From Cunninghamia lanceolata (lineage: Eukaryota; Streptophyta; Pinopsida; Cupressales; Cupressaceae), in assembly GCA_027924645.1 (NCBI GenBank), contig BSBN01001484.1, positions 2,294,001 to 2,358,000 of the forward strand: a stretch of DNA of 64,000 bases, given 5' to 3'. Of the stretch, positions 1 to 12,099 are shown piece by piece. Both the position numbers and the translations under genes were made by a program. Numbering within the stretch: position 1 is the stretch's first letter; each line of letters opens with the position of its first letter. Below the pieces are notes generated by a model. That model searched no databases. It was not told the DNA's origin and saw only the letters and a list, made by a program, of their open reading frames with translations.

Positions 1-1479
1 TTTGTTTTATGCTTTTTATTGTGTATCAGTTTGAAGGTGGGTGGGTTTGTCTGGAATTGTCGCTGAGTCTGTTTGGGTGGGGTGATTGGCAGGGCGATTG
101 GAACTTTCGAAACCCTAAAATTTCAGAGCAAATTTCCACTTAAATGGCCCCACTTGTTCATGGCCTAAATTTGTCAATGTGTAAACCTGCTATTTTGTTG
201 GGCCTCTGCTTCGTTCTGGCCATGGAAGGAGAGTTTGAAACCCTCCACTCCAAAACAAGTCTGAAATAAACAAATAAAAGCTTCAGAAGACTTCGTTAAT
301 TTTACGGCTTTGTGAGTTTCAAATATCAATGCCGCTAAATTGCACCACAAAAGACATACAGACATACAAAGTTCAAACAAATCAACAAATAAACACTTAC
401 TGCAAAAATGAAGAATCCGTCAATTGCAGACCATGGTACAATTCCACAGCTCAAGCTCTCTCAATAAACAAAGCCATGCTGTATAAATATTTGTAGCTAT
501 TGTATATGACACAAATGTTGTAGTCGGCAAAAAATAATATCTCACAACTCACACACAAGATTTAAACTATAAACCCCCATCCCAAAGCAAATTCAGTGCA
601 ACAGGACGAACGGACGGATGCACACTGAGTATATACTGCGCGCGGTAGCATATTTATTATTACACTGAATATACATCAATCAGTAAGTACCTTGCATATG
701 CAACATCGCCCACCTCATTTGCACCGCTACACTTCCAGTGTATATATCCTTCCTCTTCCTCTTCCTCTTCCTGTATATTGTGTATATACAACATCGTTTT
801 TCAGTGGAAAGCACGTTGAATACAATTTTTTTCCAAGGATAACACCTACCTACCAACGATTTACATCTGGGAGAATGTTATTTGCAAAGCAAATAGTTTT
901 GTGACAAATAATTAACACTTGTCATTCAGCATAAACGGCTTCTCCGAGACTTTAAATCTTGAAATCTTGATATTCATACCCGTTTAGTAAAATTAGAGGA
1001 GAAAACCAGTGCTGTCTGCAGGTCCCAATGAAATATCTTTCTATTTTGGGACGCCACGCAAATCTCACTCACGGCCATTTTTAGACAACCGTGGCTGCCT
1101 AAGAACTGTCCATTCTTGGTTACTGTTAGGAAGATGGATTTGATTTAAAATTAGCACACGTAGTTAGCTTTTCTAAACTCTCCCATCGTTCCTATCGGCG
1201 AATTCCTTGAACCTCCTATGATGTGCAAGTGCTAGTTTTATTATTATGGAAAGTCATTACATGTATATAAATACAATAAGAAATTTAATAATTTTTTTGC
1301 AAATAAAAATAATTGAGTGGTATTAAATGAAAAAATACATGATAAATCGTGAATGAACTAAATAAATTATAAGCAATCAAGAAATTAGGTGAACCGTGCA
1401 ATACCTAAATAATGTAGAATAATAAAAATCTATGTTACTAATTTCTTATCAACCAAGCATTGCACAAAATAACTTTTAA
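1..1479. other. Unassigned intergenic sequence
   Basis: I see no gene here. Open frames on both strands are short and have no recognisable motif. The stretch is mixed in composition, with a short CT-rich microsatellite near 750 and no LTR termini, primer sites or polypurine tracts that I could identify. Confidence 0.5.
748..772. repeat. TTCCTC microsatellite
   Basis: About four tandem copies of the hexamer TTCCTC sit between two TATATA-rich patches. A simple sequence repeat of no evident function. Confidence 0.8.
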
Positions 1480-2558
1480 AAACATATATGTATGAAGTGT
1501 GTGTTTGAATCAACTATGTGTGAAGTGATTGAACTAACATTGTGTGAAGCATGCATTTTACTTTGGCATTCACTTTGTGTGTGTTTGTTTTTTTGGCATA
1601 TTTGAACTCGAGTGTTTACTTGTGTGTGATTGAACTAACTTTGTGCATGAAGTATGTTTAAAATTTGGCACATGTTCACTTTCTATGTGTGAAATGTGTG
1701 TTTTAACTTTGACATTCATTTTGTGTGAATTGTGTGTGTGAAATTTAATTTGGACATTCATTTTGTCAAATGTGTGTATTTGAACTTTACTGTGTTTTAT
1801 AAATTTGGCACCCACTTTATGAGTGTGTTCAGAGTTTGAAATTTTTGAACTTTTAATGCATGCCTATATTAAATTTGTGTGAATGAATTATGTTTAAACA
1901 TCGACATATTCACTTTTTATTTATGTATATTGTGTGTGTGTGGGGGAAAGTTAATTTAGACATTCATTTTGTGGTGTGTTTTTAAAAAATAATTTTGGTA
2001 TTCACTTTGTGTGGTATATGTGTTTAAACCAACTTTAGAATTTGTTGTGTATCTATGTGAGCTTAAAAGAACTTTTACATTTAGTTTTTCATTATTTATG
2101 AATGAACTTAAGCTAACACATTTTGTGGAATGAATGAACTTCAACTATCACATTTTGTAGAGAGTATGAACAAACTTTGATGTTCACTTTGTGTAGAATG
2201 CAATTGAAAGATTTGAAATTCTTTATTTTGTGTGTGTACAAATGAGCCTTGGATATCATTTTATGTAAAGTGTATGAATGAACTTTGATGTTCACTTTAT
2301 GTGGAATGTGTTTGAAAGAATTAACATTCCTTTTTTTTTTTGTGCACGAATGAACTTTGGATATCATTTTGTGTGATGTATGAATAAACTTTGATTTTCA
2401 TTTTTTTGTGAAATGTGTCTACAAACAAACTTCAATGATGTTCATTGTGAGTCTTTGTGTGTTTGAATAAATTTTGACTTTCATTGTGTGTGTGTGAATA
2501 AACTTTGATATTCATTGTGTGCATGTTTGAAAGTTAACATTGGCATTCACTTCATGTG

Positions 2559-2597
<39 letters not shown>

Positions 2598-2890
2598 TTG
2601 TTTTGTCATTCAATTTGTGTGAAGTGTGTGCCTATGTATTTGAATGAAACTTGTCACACTCTGTGTGTGCATGTATGTGTCTGTGAATGAGCTTTGGCAC
2701 TCACTCTATGTGTGTACAAAAATACTAATATTCACTTTGTGTCAAGTGTATGTGTATGTGAATTAACTATGGTTTTCATTGTGCGTGGGTGGGTAGGTTT
2801 GAAAGTTAGCTTTGGTATTCACTGTGTGTGCACATGTTTATGTGAATGAACTTTGGCATTCATTTTATATGTGTAAGATGTGTATGAACT
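1480..2890. repeat. TG-rich degenerate minisatellite
   Basis: Roughly 1.4 kb is built from diverged copies of a unit of about 45-60 bases. The unit combines a TTCACTTTGTGTGAAGTGTG-like half with a GTTTGAATGAACTTTGGCAT-like half. Unit length varies because the internal GT runs expand and shrink. The array gives long minus-strand open frames rich in His, Lys and Ser that are by-products of the repeat. I see no LTR or coding context, so it looks like an independent intergenic minisatellite. Confidence 0.8.
2561..2593. repeat. (GT)n microsatellite
   Basis: A pure GT run of about 16 copies lies inside the larger TG-rich array. It is the longest uninterrupted dinucleotide tract in that array. Confidence 0.9.
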
Positions 2891-3316
2891 AAATTTATTA
2901 CATCAACCAACACTCATTTCATTTGTTCTCAATGGTGACTTACCCATAATAGTGTTTTCATTAAATAAAAATTATTTAAAAAAGCACGTCATAATAATTC
3001 ATCCTCTATTTAAGGAATCTATAAACAAAAATTTAGAGATATGATCAGGGCTTAACTTTGAAAGTTCACCTTACCTATCAAGCAATTTTTTTATGACAGT
3101 TATATATTCAATGTTGCCTTTAAAATACTATGACATACCTTAAAATAAGTAGATTATATAAAAACCAAATATATATATCAGCATAATCCTATATAAATTT
3201 TGACAGTTTGTCCAAAATCTCTCCTTTCATATGATACAGTCTTTTAAAAAATTTGATTGTATTTTATAGCAAAAATGCCTAAATACAACTATACAACTGT
3301 CAAATTTAAGCCCTGG

Positions 3317-3533
3317 ACATGATTGCATATTGAATTTTTATTAAAAAAACCATTTTTAAATATAAATTTAAATGTTATCACTCACTCTTAAATTAATTTA
3401 AAAAGGTATGTTATAATAACTAAAATTTAGGGATATGATTACATATTGAGATTTTTTTTTAAATCATTTTTAAATATAAATTTAAATGTTATCGCTCACT
3501 TTTAAATTAATTTAAAAAGGAATGTTATCATAA
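3317..3533. repeat. Tandem duplication, about 110 bp
   Basis: Two adjacent copies share a GACATGATTGCATATTGA-like start, a long TTTTTAAATATAAATTTAAA core and an AATTTAATTTAAAAAGG-like end. They differ at scattered positions, so this is an old direct duplication. Confidence 0.75.
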
Positions 3534-4347
3534 ATCAATCTACCAAATGGGAAATTGTTAGCTACTGAGTAGATTTATGTATTAGGAAAAAATAATTTTC
3601 TAGAACTTACTAAAATAAATTTATTCATTAAATTGTATCATTTCTTTTTCTTTTTTTTCCTTTTCTTTTGCAGGTTTGAGGGGAGAAGCACTGAAGAGAT
3701 GTTAAAGAAGATTTGAATATATCATTCTCTCCCATCTTCTAAGTACTATCTCAAAATATACTTATTTATTTAACTTAAAATATATTTATTTATTTAATAT
3801 TTTTTTAATGTTGAAATGAGTTCTATAATAATTTAAGAATTTTTCAAGCATTATGCATGTAGGATTTCTAGAGCTAGAAGGAGCAAAGGATTGGAAGAGC
3901 TAGGGTTTCTTTCAAAAAAAAAAAAAAAAGAAAGATCATTAATTCTCTACAATTATTTTTAGATTCTAAATAAATAAAAATAAATAAATTTTTCCTTAAA
4001 ATAAACCCTATTTTGGTCCCTCATAATTTCTTTTAACCAAAAACAGAGAGAGAAAATCAAATTTAGTGAAAAGTCTATCAATATTGCAAATTGCATGCCC
4101 CAAGATTTATTTTGTGTTTCTTTTTGGGCACCCACTATACTGCTAGCCATTTAATTATGTCCATTCATTCTCTCATTTCACTACCTCCATGCATTGAATT
4201 TTATTTTATTTTATTTTATTTTTTCTTTTTCTTTTTCTTTTTTAATTTTATGATTTTTGGTTGTTTATATAAGAATTAAAGCTAAACCATTAAAAATCCA
4301 AACTAACCAGTATAAAGGTTAATTTTAAAAGAAATAAGAACTATATA

Positions 4348-4715
4348 TTTTAATAGCTAATTAATTTTATTTCCACTAAAATCAAATTATACTTTACCAT
4401 TAGAATCCAAGTTAAAATAAAAATAAAAATTGTGCATATTTTATTTAACTTTGTCACTTTATGTAAGAACAATAGTTAGATTTTAGCAGTACAAAAAAAG
4501 TAAGTTTCACATTTATTTGGAATGAATTAGATTTTTTATTTTAATAGTTAATTAGTTTTATTTCCATTAAAAGCAAATTATGCTTCACCATTAGAATCCA
4601 AGTTAAAATAAAAATTGTGCGTGTTCTATTTAACTTTGTCACTTTAGCTAAGAACAATACCTAGATTTTAGCAACGCAAAAAAAAAAAATTCACATTTAT
4701 TTGAAATGAAATATA
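4348..4715. repeat. Tandem duplication, about 185 bp
   Basis: Two head-to-tail copies share, in order, TTAGAATCCAAGTTAAAATA, AACTTTGTCACTTTA, AAGAACAATA, AGATTTTAGCA and CACATTTATTTG. They differ by small indels in A runs and some substitutions. It is a local segmental duplication with no coding content. Confidence 0.8.
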
Positions 4716-5326
4716 TTTTTCTTTTATCATTTGATACTCTAATAGATTTAACTCAAGATGGAAAATGTCCCTAAAAATTTATATTAGGCAGGAAACACTA
4801 ACTACACATATAACAAATATAAATCTTACTTGAGATTAAAGAAATAAGTGCATGCACCATGACGCTGTCAATTTAACGTATTCTATAAAGCTAAGCTTTA
4901 AAATGTTGGTAAAAAATCATATAAACATAAGAAATGCTATCCATAACCCAAGGCTTGGAATTATTTAACAAAATTAAATTTCATTCAAGATCAAATATAA
5001 ACAATTTATCTTAATTAGGCAAAACATTAAATATTTTTTCTATAAAATCATTCTATATAAAATATAATCTATTTATTTATTTTTAGGACTTATTAGATAT
5101 TTCCTTTAATTAAGTAGATAGAATTCTTATTAAATAAAATTCTAAAAAAGAAAGATATCGTTTTAAAGGGAAATGGAGTTAGTTTCTATTCTAATGAATC
5201 TCTTAAGTTTTTAATTTCTAAGTTGGAAGTTTAAAAGAAGAGAATCAAATCTCATTTCATCCATGCAAAAAAAACAAAAAAATCATTACATAATACTTAG
5301 TATTTCATATTAAAGGATTTAAAACT

Positions 5327-5553
5327 TTAAAACTCATAAATAATATTATTTGAGCCATGGAGAATGGCACCCATGCTGGTCCTGAAATTCCAAGTTGCTG
5401 CTGGTGAGTCTTGGTCGTTGTTGTTAAAGTTGAGGAGGCAGATGTACTCAGCAGAGTGAGCACTAGAGAATGTGGGTGAGGGCATCATGAGAAAGGTGAT
5501 GCCATGGCTATTGGCATTCTCTTCTCCCATGCAGGCACTCTTTGAACAACCTG
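5327..5553 (-). pseudogene. L-type lectin receptor kinase fragment (legume-lectin domain)
   Basis: The minus-strand frame reads NSHGITFLMMPSPTFSSA, then SAEYICLLNFNNN. This is the order of conserved blocks in the legume-lectin extracellular domain of plant L-type lectin receptor-like kinases: the His-Gly-Ile-x-Phe strand, the Pro-Ser-Pro segment, the small-residue turn, and the Tyr-x-x-Leu-Leu-Asn strand followed by an Asn-rich loop. In the intact family these are membrane receptors that use the lectin domain to sense carbohydrate or other ligands at the cell surface. Only about 70 residues remain. There is no signal peptide, transmembrane segment or kinase, and the conserved acidic stretch after the Asn loop is degraded. 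The frame ends at 5327 in a stop. A sequence resembling a 3' splice site (TTTTGCTCCACAG) precedes it, but members of this family usually lack introns, so I do not read that as an exon border. Confidence 0.55.
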
Positions 5554-6510
5554 TGGAGCAAAACCCCAACTTATTACATTCACATCTTCCACGGAAATAA
5601 AGAATGAATCAAGGATACCAGTGTTTGTTTGCTTATATTTCCATCTCTTGAATTTGATGCATGGAGAAAATAAATGTGGTGTTGAATGAGGAAATGGTGT
5701 TGTTGTTTCTGTGTGGTTTCATCTACACAGGGACCGAATAGAATGCTCTCATGCCCCTTCCGAAATGTGGAGTGAAAGCCATACTTATAATCTACAAAAC
5801 TAAGTGTTATAACGATGCATTTAACTCTCCACACAAATTGTGGCTACTCAAAATAGCCATGCATTTAACTCCCCACACAAATTTTAGACCACGAAAAAAG
5901 GAAGGACTACCAAAACAATTATTTTTTATTAGGACTACCAAATTTTTTTGGAGTTACAAGATGTGTGCACATATAGAATGGCCTATCGGCCAAATTATAG
6001 CATTTTACTACTTGCTACTATTGTCATGACACCAATAATTAGTCTACATCCCAAAGGTTTGACAAATTGCATTCCAATTAGTTTAATACAAGATCTTAAA
6101 AAGACTAATTGCAATGACAATGCATTGTAGAATGTAACGTTCCTCATTATAACATGTGTTGTACTAGGAAGGGATTCAAAACATAAAACATAAATATAAA
6201 TATATCATAATGATAATTCCATTTATTTGTATAATCAATAATTTAACATTATAATGATAACTCCATTTATTTGTATAATCAATAATTTAATATAAATATT
6301 ATTATTAATTATATTATTCTATTGATATTTAAAATAAAATATTTATAATTAATATATACAATAAATAAAAAAATAACTATTAATATGAATATTATATTAA
6401 AATGAATATTACACAATATAATATATTAATATTTAGATGAGTATAATATTTAATATTTAATATTTATACACAAATGAGGAATTAATATTTCATTTTACTA
6501 TAATAGAACA
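5554..6510. other. AT-rich intergenic DNA before element A
   Basis: No gene recognised. A 15-20 base segment (CATTTAACTC, CCACACAAAT) is duplicated near 5818-5885. The last 400 bases are almost pure A and T. No LTR for element A is visible here, which is why I call A truncated at its 5' end. Confidence 0.5.
6207..6289. repeat. Tandem duplication, 39-bp unit
   Basis: Two near-identical copies of a segment starting ATAATGATAA and ending ATAATCAATAATTTA, separated by a few bases. Confidence 0.8.
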
Positions 6511-8630
6511 TCACAAACCGGTACCAAACTCCCCGCAGGAGTAGACATCAATGCGATTGTGGGATCATCGCCAAACAATATCGCACAAACACCATCCACT
6601 AGCTACACGAATCTGACACAAGAACATGCCACCCTTCCTATGGGAGAAAAATCACAAGATTCCACAATATTTCATGTGCATCCCCCATTCGACAATAACA
6701 AAGTGAATGCCATGTCACAACCGCTGAATTTTGTGAACCCCTTCGCTTCAATGACAAACAAAGGTCAAAACAAAAGAACGCAAAAAATACACATAGTGAC
6801 TTTGTGGGCGCAAACACACAGGGTCAATGTCACACCAAATGCAAACATGAACCTTGGGCCTCAAATAAATAACAACTTAGGCAATCACAACATGGACCCC
6901 CTTTGCCAAAGCAATAACACCATACCAAATGTGGATTATGGGGCCACACAAAGTAATGTTTTGAGTCAACAATATGTGGACACACACCATCAAAATAGTA
7001 ATACCATACCCAACACTTACACAAACGTTGGTGCTACTCAAAACACACCTTGAGTCATCAAAATATTGCCCAAACCCATCAACATGTGTCTCACCTAAAT
7101 GTCAATCAAAATACTAGTGCGTCATATCAAAATACCCATTTGAATCCCTTGCAACAACAAGTGGACCCAAATATCCTCTTCTAAACAAATCCCAATAACA
7201 TCCAAAACCAAAACACTACTAGTGCTTCATCTCACTTCCAATACATTAATCCAAATACCATGTACATACCCAACAACCAAAACCTAAATGCATCTTCATC
7301 ACACACTCCCCTCAATACACATACCAACCCACTTGTTACAAATTTGGAATCCCAAAACACATCAACATCAAACATGGGTAATCCATATCAAAACGCAATC
7401 ACAAACACCATAGATACATCATTGACACCCTTTGAAGTCTTGGCACATAAAATGCATTCACTAGAGCAATGCTTCTCAAACATGAAAGTATTTACCACAA
7501 AAAGACATATACCATAGAAGATTTATGTCCTTATCCCTTCGACAAAAGCATTTACATGCCACCCTTTCCTCCAAACTACAATGTACCTAACTTCAACAAG
7601 TATAGGGGAAAAGGGAATCCTGTAGAACATGTGTAAGAGTTTCACACTGCATCCCTTGAGGTTGCATTTGAGCACACATATTTGATGAGATTATTCCTGA
7701 GGAGCCTTGCAGGTCAGGCACTTGAATGGTTCGCGCACCTTCCCATGGGGATAAGAACATGGACTGAACTCACCGATAAATTCATATCACACTTCTCTTA
7801 CAATATAGAAATAGATGTGAATGTCTCCACCTTATGCCATACAAGACAAGAAGATGGGGAAACATTCATCTCCTTCTTCCAAAGGTGGAGAAGCCTAGCT
7901 AGCAAATGTCTGTGTCACATTCCCAAGAATCAATTGGTACCAATTTTTATGGAGAACCTTAACAAAGAACTCATGCACCAACTACAAATCCATTGTTGCA
8001 CCTCCTTTGGAGAAGTTGTTGAAAAGGGGACAACCATTGAGAAAGCCCTCATAGCTAAGGGTACAATCAAAATCTTCAACAAGAACCAAAACACTCAAAA
8101 CCTGCCCTATGACAAGAACAATTTTTGGTCTCAAAACAAGAACGTTACCAATGATGGGGTAGTGGATGCAAAGGCAATCAATAGGGCCGGCCCTGTTCTC
8201 GTGCACTCAAAGCACCACCAAAGCCAAATAATCAGTCGTCCATTCAACAACAACCACAACCATAACAACAAACGGCTAATGCAATTCAAAACAACCAAAG
8301 AAGACCGCCTCCAAAGAATAATACCCCTCAGCAAAACTACACACCCCTAACAAAGCGTATTGAATCAATCTTAAAGAAGTTGTTGCAGTCCAACCTCATC
8401 CAACTGTTGGAGGTCAAACAATACGATTCAACTTTTAAACCTCCCTCATGGAATGACAATGACTTTTGTGACTATCACCAAATAAAAGGTCACAATACAT
8501 CCAATTGTTACAAGCTAAAGAACATCATACAAGACTTTATTGACCGAGGAGATATCATTGTAGATAACCTACAAGGTTCTTCCAATACCAATCACACTAT
8601 CTTTCAAAACCCTTTACAAAATCATGGATA
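6511..8630 (+). pseudogene. Element A gag relic (capsid core plus CCHC-like box)
   Basis: The N-terminal part (to about 7520) is rich in Asn, Gln, Thr and Pro and has stops. The capsid-like core follows at about 7500-8110. It shows a Pro-rich lead-in, then SLAGQALEWFAHLP, a WTELTDKFISHFSYN helix, and GETFISFFQRWRSLA. These are the characteristic blocks of the plant retrotransposon gag domain. One TAA at about 7634 interrupts the core. A later frame (8380-8630) holds FCDYHQIKGHNTSNC followed by LKNIIQDFIDRG, an atypical Cys-His box that replaces the usual zinc knuckle in Tat-type gags. The protein would package element RNA in virus-like particles. The frames are split by stops near 7053, 7517 and 8350, so no intact product is possible. 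Confidence 0.8.
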
Positions 8631-9520
8631 GGGAAAAGCCTCCACCTCAGGAACCAAGCCACGTGACCATGTCAATTACAGTAATGTCACTTATGAATAC
8701 CATCAACAATATCCACGCATTTGATGACAATGTCTCCATGATCACCATCGAATCCCATCCTAAGTGTGTCATCACCACTCGTAAGGCCAATATAACACTA
8801 CAAAGCGCTCCATCTAATTCATCCAATCCATCTAATCCACAACCAAAGACCCAATATAATCTCTTAGACCATTTGAAAAAGACTCTGGCACAAATATCCA
8901 TTTTTGAATTGCTTCGCTTATCCTCGGAGCATAAGGCCATTCTGGACAAGGCTTTGTTGGAATCTTCTGTGCCCACAGACCTAAATGTCAATCAATTTTA
9001 GGCCATGATAGGACATTTGACTACCTCCAACCATGTCACTTTTACTGAATGTGATGTACCCTCAAATCAACCTAATCACATCGACCCATTACACCTCGAG
9101 GTCTTCATTAACAAGCACAAGATTAGACGAGTCTTGGTAGATGGTGGAGCTGGATTAAATATATGTCCTTTAAAGTTAGTGATGATATTGGGATACTTGG
9201 AAGCTTGTGTGGACCCCACCAAAAGAATTGTCATCAAGACTTATGATGATGATGAATGTTCCTCCAAGGGAGTGATCTCACTTCCTATAAGAGTTGGGCC
9301 TGCCACTCTCAATACTGCATTTCATGTCTTGGATGTTGAAATTCCCTACAACCTTATCCTCGGCTAACCATGGATCCATGCCATGAAGGCCGTGCCATCC
9401 ACTTACCACCAATGCATTAAATTCCCTTACAATGGCACGGAAATCACTATACCTAGTGATCCCGATGCCTTTCAATATTGCAGCCATCTAGAAGAGAAGT
9501 TTTGTAGCATCAAGTACCCA
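8624..9520 (+). pseudogene. Element A aspartic protease relic
   Basis: The frame from about 9005 encodes a retropepsin-like domain. It has EVFINKHKIRRVLVDGGAGL with the catalytic Asp-Gly-Gly at 9140-9148, then a strand pair ending in IPYNLILG. A TAA at 9365-9367 cuts the frame just before PWIHAMKAVPSTYHQC, which continues in the same frame to about 9520 and is clearly part of the same domain. Asp-Gly-Gly in place of Asp-Thr-Gly or Asp-Ser-Gly is common in plant gypsy proteases. The part at 8624-9000 (AHLKK-like helical region and LLESSVPTDLNVNQF) is the spacer between the Cys-His box and the protease, as in element B. The enzyme would cleave the gag-pol polyprotein. Confidence 0.8.
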
Positions 9521-10550
9521 TAAATAGGGGAATTTCACCTTCCACCTCATCACATTATGTTGACCCATCCACATTATCAAAATCCACCACCACATTCATC
9601 CCGCCACTTAACCCTAAAGTTTAGATCCATGATAAAGGATGTGGGGAATATAAGATAGAAGGCTCATATTGCATCGATAAGATGCCAACATCACCAAGGT
9701 CTCACAGAAAACCTAGCCCACTCAAACCAAAAGAGACTATTTTTGTTGCCCCCACCACCTTCACTAAATGGGGAGAACTTAGCAAAGAGGATGTATATGA
9801 TGATGTCTCTAAGTGGCTCTACAAGGAGGAAGAAGAGGTCAAGCATGTACGAATGCCTGTAGAACAATATGGAAAAGGCTAGGAGTTCATAAAACAACAA
9901 GGATATGATGGGCACAGTGGACTTGGGCCTAACAAAAATGGAAGAACATAACCGATTCAACCAACCATGTGACCTCGCAACAAGGGGCTAGGGTATACAT
10001 CGTGAAGAGAAAGTACTCCTAGTACTAAATTACTTTTGGGTAGGGACGCAAGTACTTCTAAAGACGTCGAGACATAAAGGGACCCTCCCGAACTTGAGAC
10101 CGAATCTTCCCAACCTCACCTACCTAACAGTGAAGCATGGATCAACATCTTCTAAGATCCTGACAATACCTCCATATGCACTTTGACCCCCATATCCATA
10201 AGCTACATGAACGTTGATGATGGCTTGCCATTAGTCCATCCTAAACTCATAGACTGGGTCAACAGACACCACCTAGCTTAGATTTGTTTGAGAACGACAA
10301 AGCTATTATTGAGTTCATGGGACTCCGTGAAGGTATACCTCAAGGGGATCATAAAGTTGGATACATCATGGATCTTGATGACACTGCTTACTTCGGAGAA
10401 TCCACTCCACCCTCTAGTCGCAAAAATGAAAAAGAGAAAGAAAAAAGGTCTCTAAGTGAAAACTGAAAGGCACCTCTTAACCATGAAAACGTAAAAATAA
10501 AGGGCGTATCTGAGGGTGAAAACCTCTTTGAGGCACCCAAGGATGGAGGG
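9521..10550 (+). pseudogene. Element A protease-RT linker with G-patch-like motif
   Basis: This low-similarity linker contains, around 9861-9998, QQGYDGHSGLGPNKNG and a downstream KGLGY. The glycine pattern matches a G-patch motif. G-patches are known after the protease in betaretroviruses; their presence here is my inference from the pattern. A later frame (10284-10466) reads NDKAIIEFMGLREGIPQGDH and KVGYIMDLDDTAYFGE. It lines up with element B on both sides of the LARD-like insertion, so it serves as the uninterrupted reference for that site. Several stops break the region. Confidence 0.6.
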
Positions 10551-11645
10551 TTGGAAGTGCTTCCTATCACACAAGAGAGATCACCACTGCTAGTGGAAAA
10601 ATCTGTTGAGACCAACCTTGGTACAGAAGATAATCCCACGATCTTTCATTTTGTTGAGTCATTAACGGAACAAGAGAGGCCCGAATTCAAAGCTTTCTTC
10701 TCGGCAAGGCAAATCAATTTTGCCTGGTCATATGCTGACATGCCAGGGCTAGATCCACAATTTGTCTTACATCACCTACCATTGCTGCCAAATGCCAAAC
10801 TAGTGAAGTAGAAATTAAGAAAAATGCATCCACAGATCGCACTATTGGTAAAGGTAGAATTGAAAAAGCTACTTGATGTGGGTTTCATCCAGCCAATAGA
10901 CTATCCAGAGTGGGTATCTAATCTCGTAATAGTCACAAAACCAAAGGCCAAATCAGAATTTGTGAAGACTTCTGAGATCTAAACAAGGCATGTCTGAAAG
11001 ATGATTTTATGTTGTCAAACATAGACATTATAGTCAACCTTACCGTTGGATTTGAAATGCTCTCACTGATGGACGATTTTTTAGGCTATAATCAAATAAG
11101 GATAATTCCCAAAGATCAACACAAAACTATTTTTACATGTCCATGGGGCACATACTGCTAGAATGTTATGCCCTTTGGCCTCAAAAATGCAGGAGCTACG
11201 TACCAGAGAACAGTGAGAACAATCTTTCACGATTATATGCACACATTTATGGAAGATTATGTTGATGACTTACTGGCCAAATTAGTTACAAGGAGCACTC
11301 ATTTGGATGTATTAGATAAGGTCTTCACACTGCTAGAAGAATACAAAGTCAGGTTAAACCCTAAGAAATGTGTTTTTGGGGTCACATCAGGCAAGTTGTT
11401 CGGCTATATTGTTTCTCACTAAGGCATAGAGGTTGACCCTGCTAAAGTCAAAAGCTATAATGGACATACCTCCACCAATGACTCTTAAGCAACTCCGTAG
11501 CTTACAGAGGAAACTTCAAGCAATCCGCAGGTTTATTGCACAACTGGCTGACAAGTGTCATCCATTCCAACATCTTCTTCATAAAGGAGTGTCTTTTCTA
11601 TGGACATAATGGTGTCAAGAGGCCTATCAACAAATCAAAGATTAT
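10551..11645 (+). pseudogene. Element A reverse transcriptase relic
   Basis: RT blocks appear in order: the ALLVKVELKKLLDVGFIQPI lead-in, a DFRDLNKA block in another frame, SLMDDFLGYNQI, the PFGLKNAGATYQR block, and the catalytic motif YVDD at 11258-11269, followed by KCVFGVTSGKLFGYIVSH. Frames change near 10950 and 11440, and there are stops near 10810, 10980, 11160 and 11420. The enzyme would copy element RNA into DNA. The YVDD motif itself is intact although the frame is not. Element B has the same blocks with YLDD. Confidence 0.85.
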
Positions 11646-12055
11646 TTGTTCTCTCCTCCAATACCAGGACAAGCCTTGCTATTGTACATATCAACATCTT
11701 CAGCACTGGGGGCACTTTTGACACAAAATGATGAAGGCAAAGAAAGGGCCATCTATTATATCAGCAGGACATTAGTGGGGTACGAGCCAAATTATAGTCC
11801 TATAAAGCATGCATGCCTTGCAGTGGTCTTCGCCACTCAAAAGTTGTGTCATTACATGTTGAACTACAAAATAAAGCTCGTTGCAAAGATTGACCCTCTC
11901 AAATATTTGCTCAACAAGGCAGCATTGACAGCTCGTTTGGCTAAATGGGTTATGATATTGAGTGAATATGACATAGAGTACATCAACCAAAAATCCATCA
12001 AGGGGCAAGTAATTGCAGACCAATTGGCAGAGGCACCAACTACAGCGGATCATCC
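11646..12055 (+). pseudogene. Element A RNase H (gypsy type)
   Basis: The frame continues from RT into LLLYISTSSALGALLTQNDE, then ISRTLVGYEPNYSPIKHACL and a segment ending AKWVMILSEYDIEYINQKS. These are the standard blocks of the RNase H fused to gypsy RT. The block beginning PIKHACLAVVFATQKLCHYM corresponds to the conserved helix, and the tail DIEYINQKSIKGQVIADQLA to the conserved end. The domain would remove RNA from RNA-DNA hybrids. It lies in an 800-base open frame that also includes the second RNase H, the longest open frame in element A. Confidence 0.85.
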
Positions 12056-12099
12056 CTTAGTCATTGATTTTCTAGATGAAGCAATCTTTGCATTGGAAA

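Larger units (their letters stand above)
2891..5326. other. AT-rich intergenic DNA
   Basis: Very AT-rich sequence with poly-A and poly-T runs and no credible gene. It contains two local tandem duplications, listed separately. Short open frames here are low-complexity (Phe, Ile, Lys) and have no motif. Confidence 0.55.

Noticed and set aside
1570..2367. Minus-strand open frames rich in His, Lys and Ser
   Set aside because: They are translations of the TG-rich minisatellite and repeat with its unit.
5535..5560. 3' splice-site-like TTTTGCTCCACAG before the lectin-kinase fragment
   Set aside because: Genes of this family are usually intronless and the upstream sequence shows no exon, so chance is likelier.
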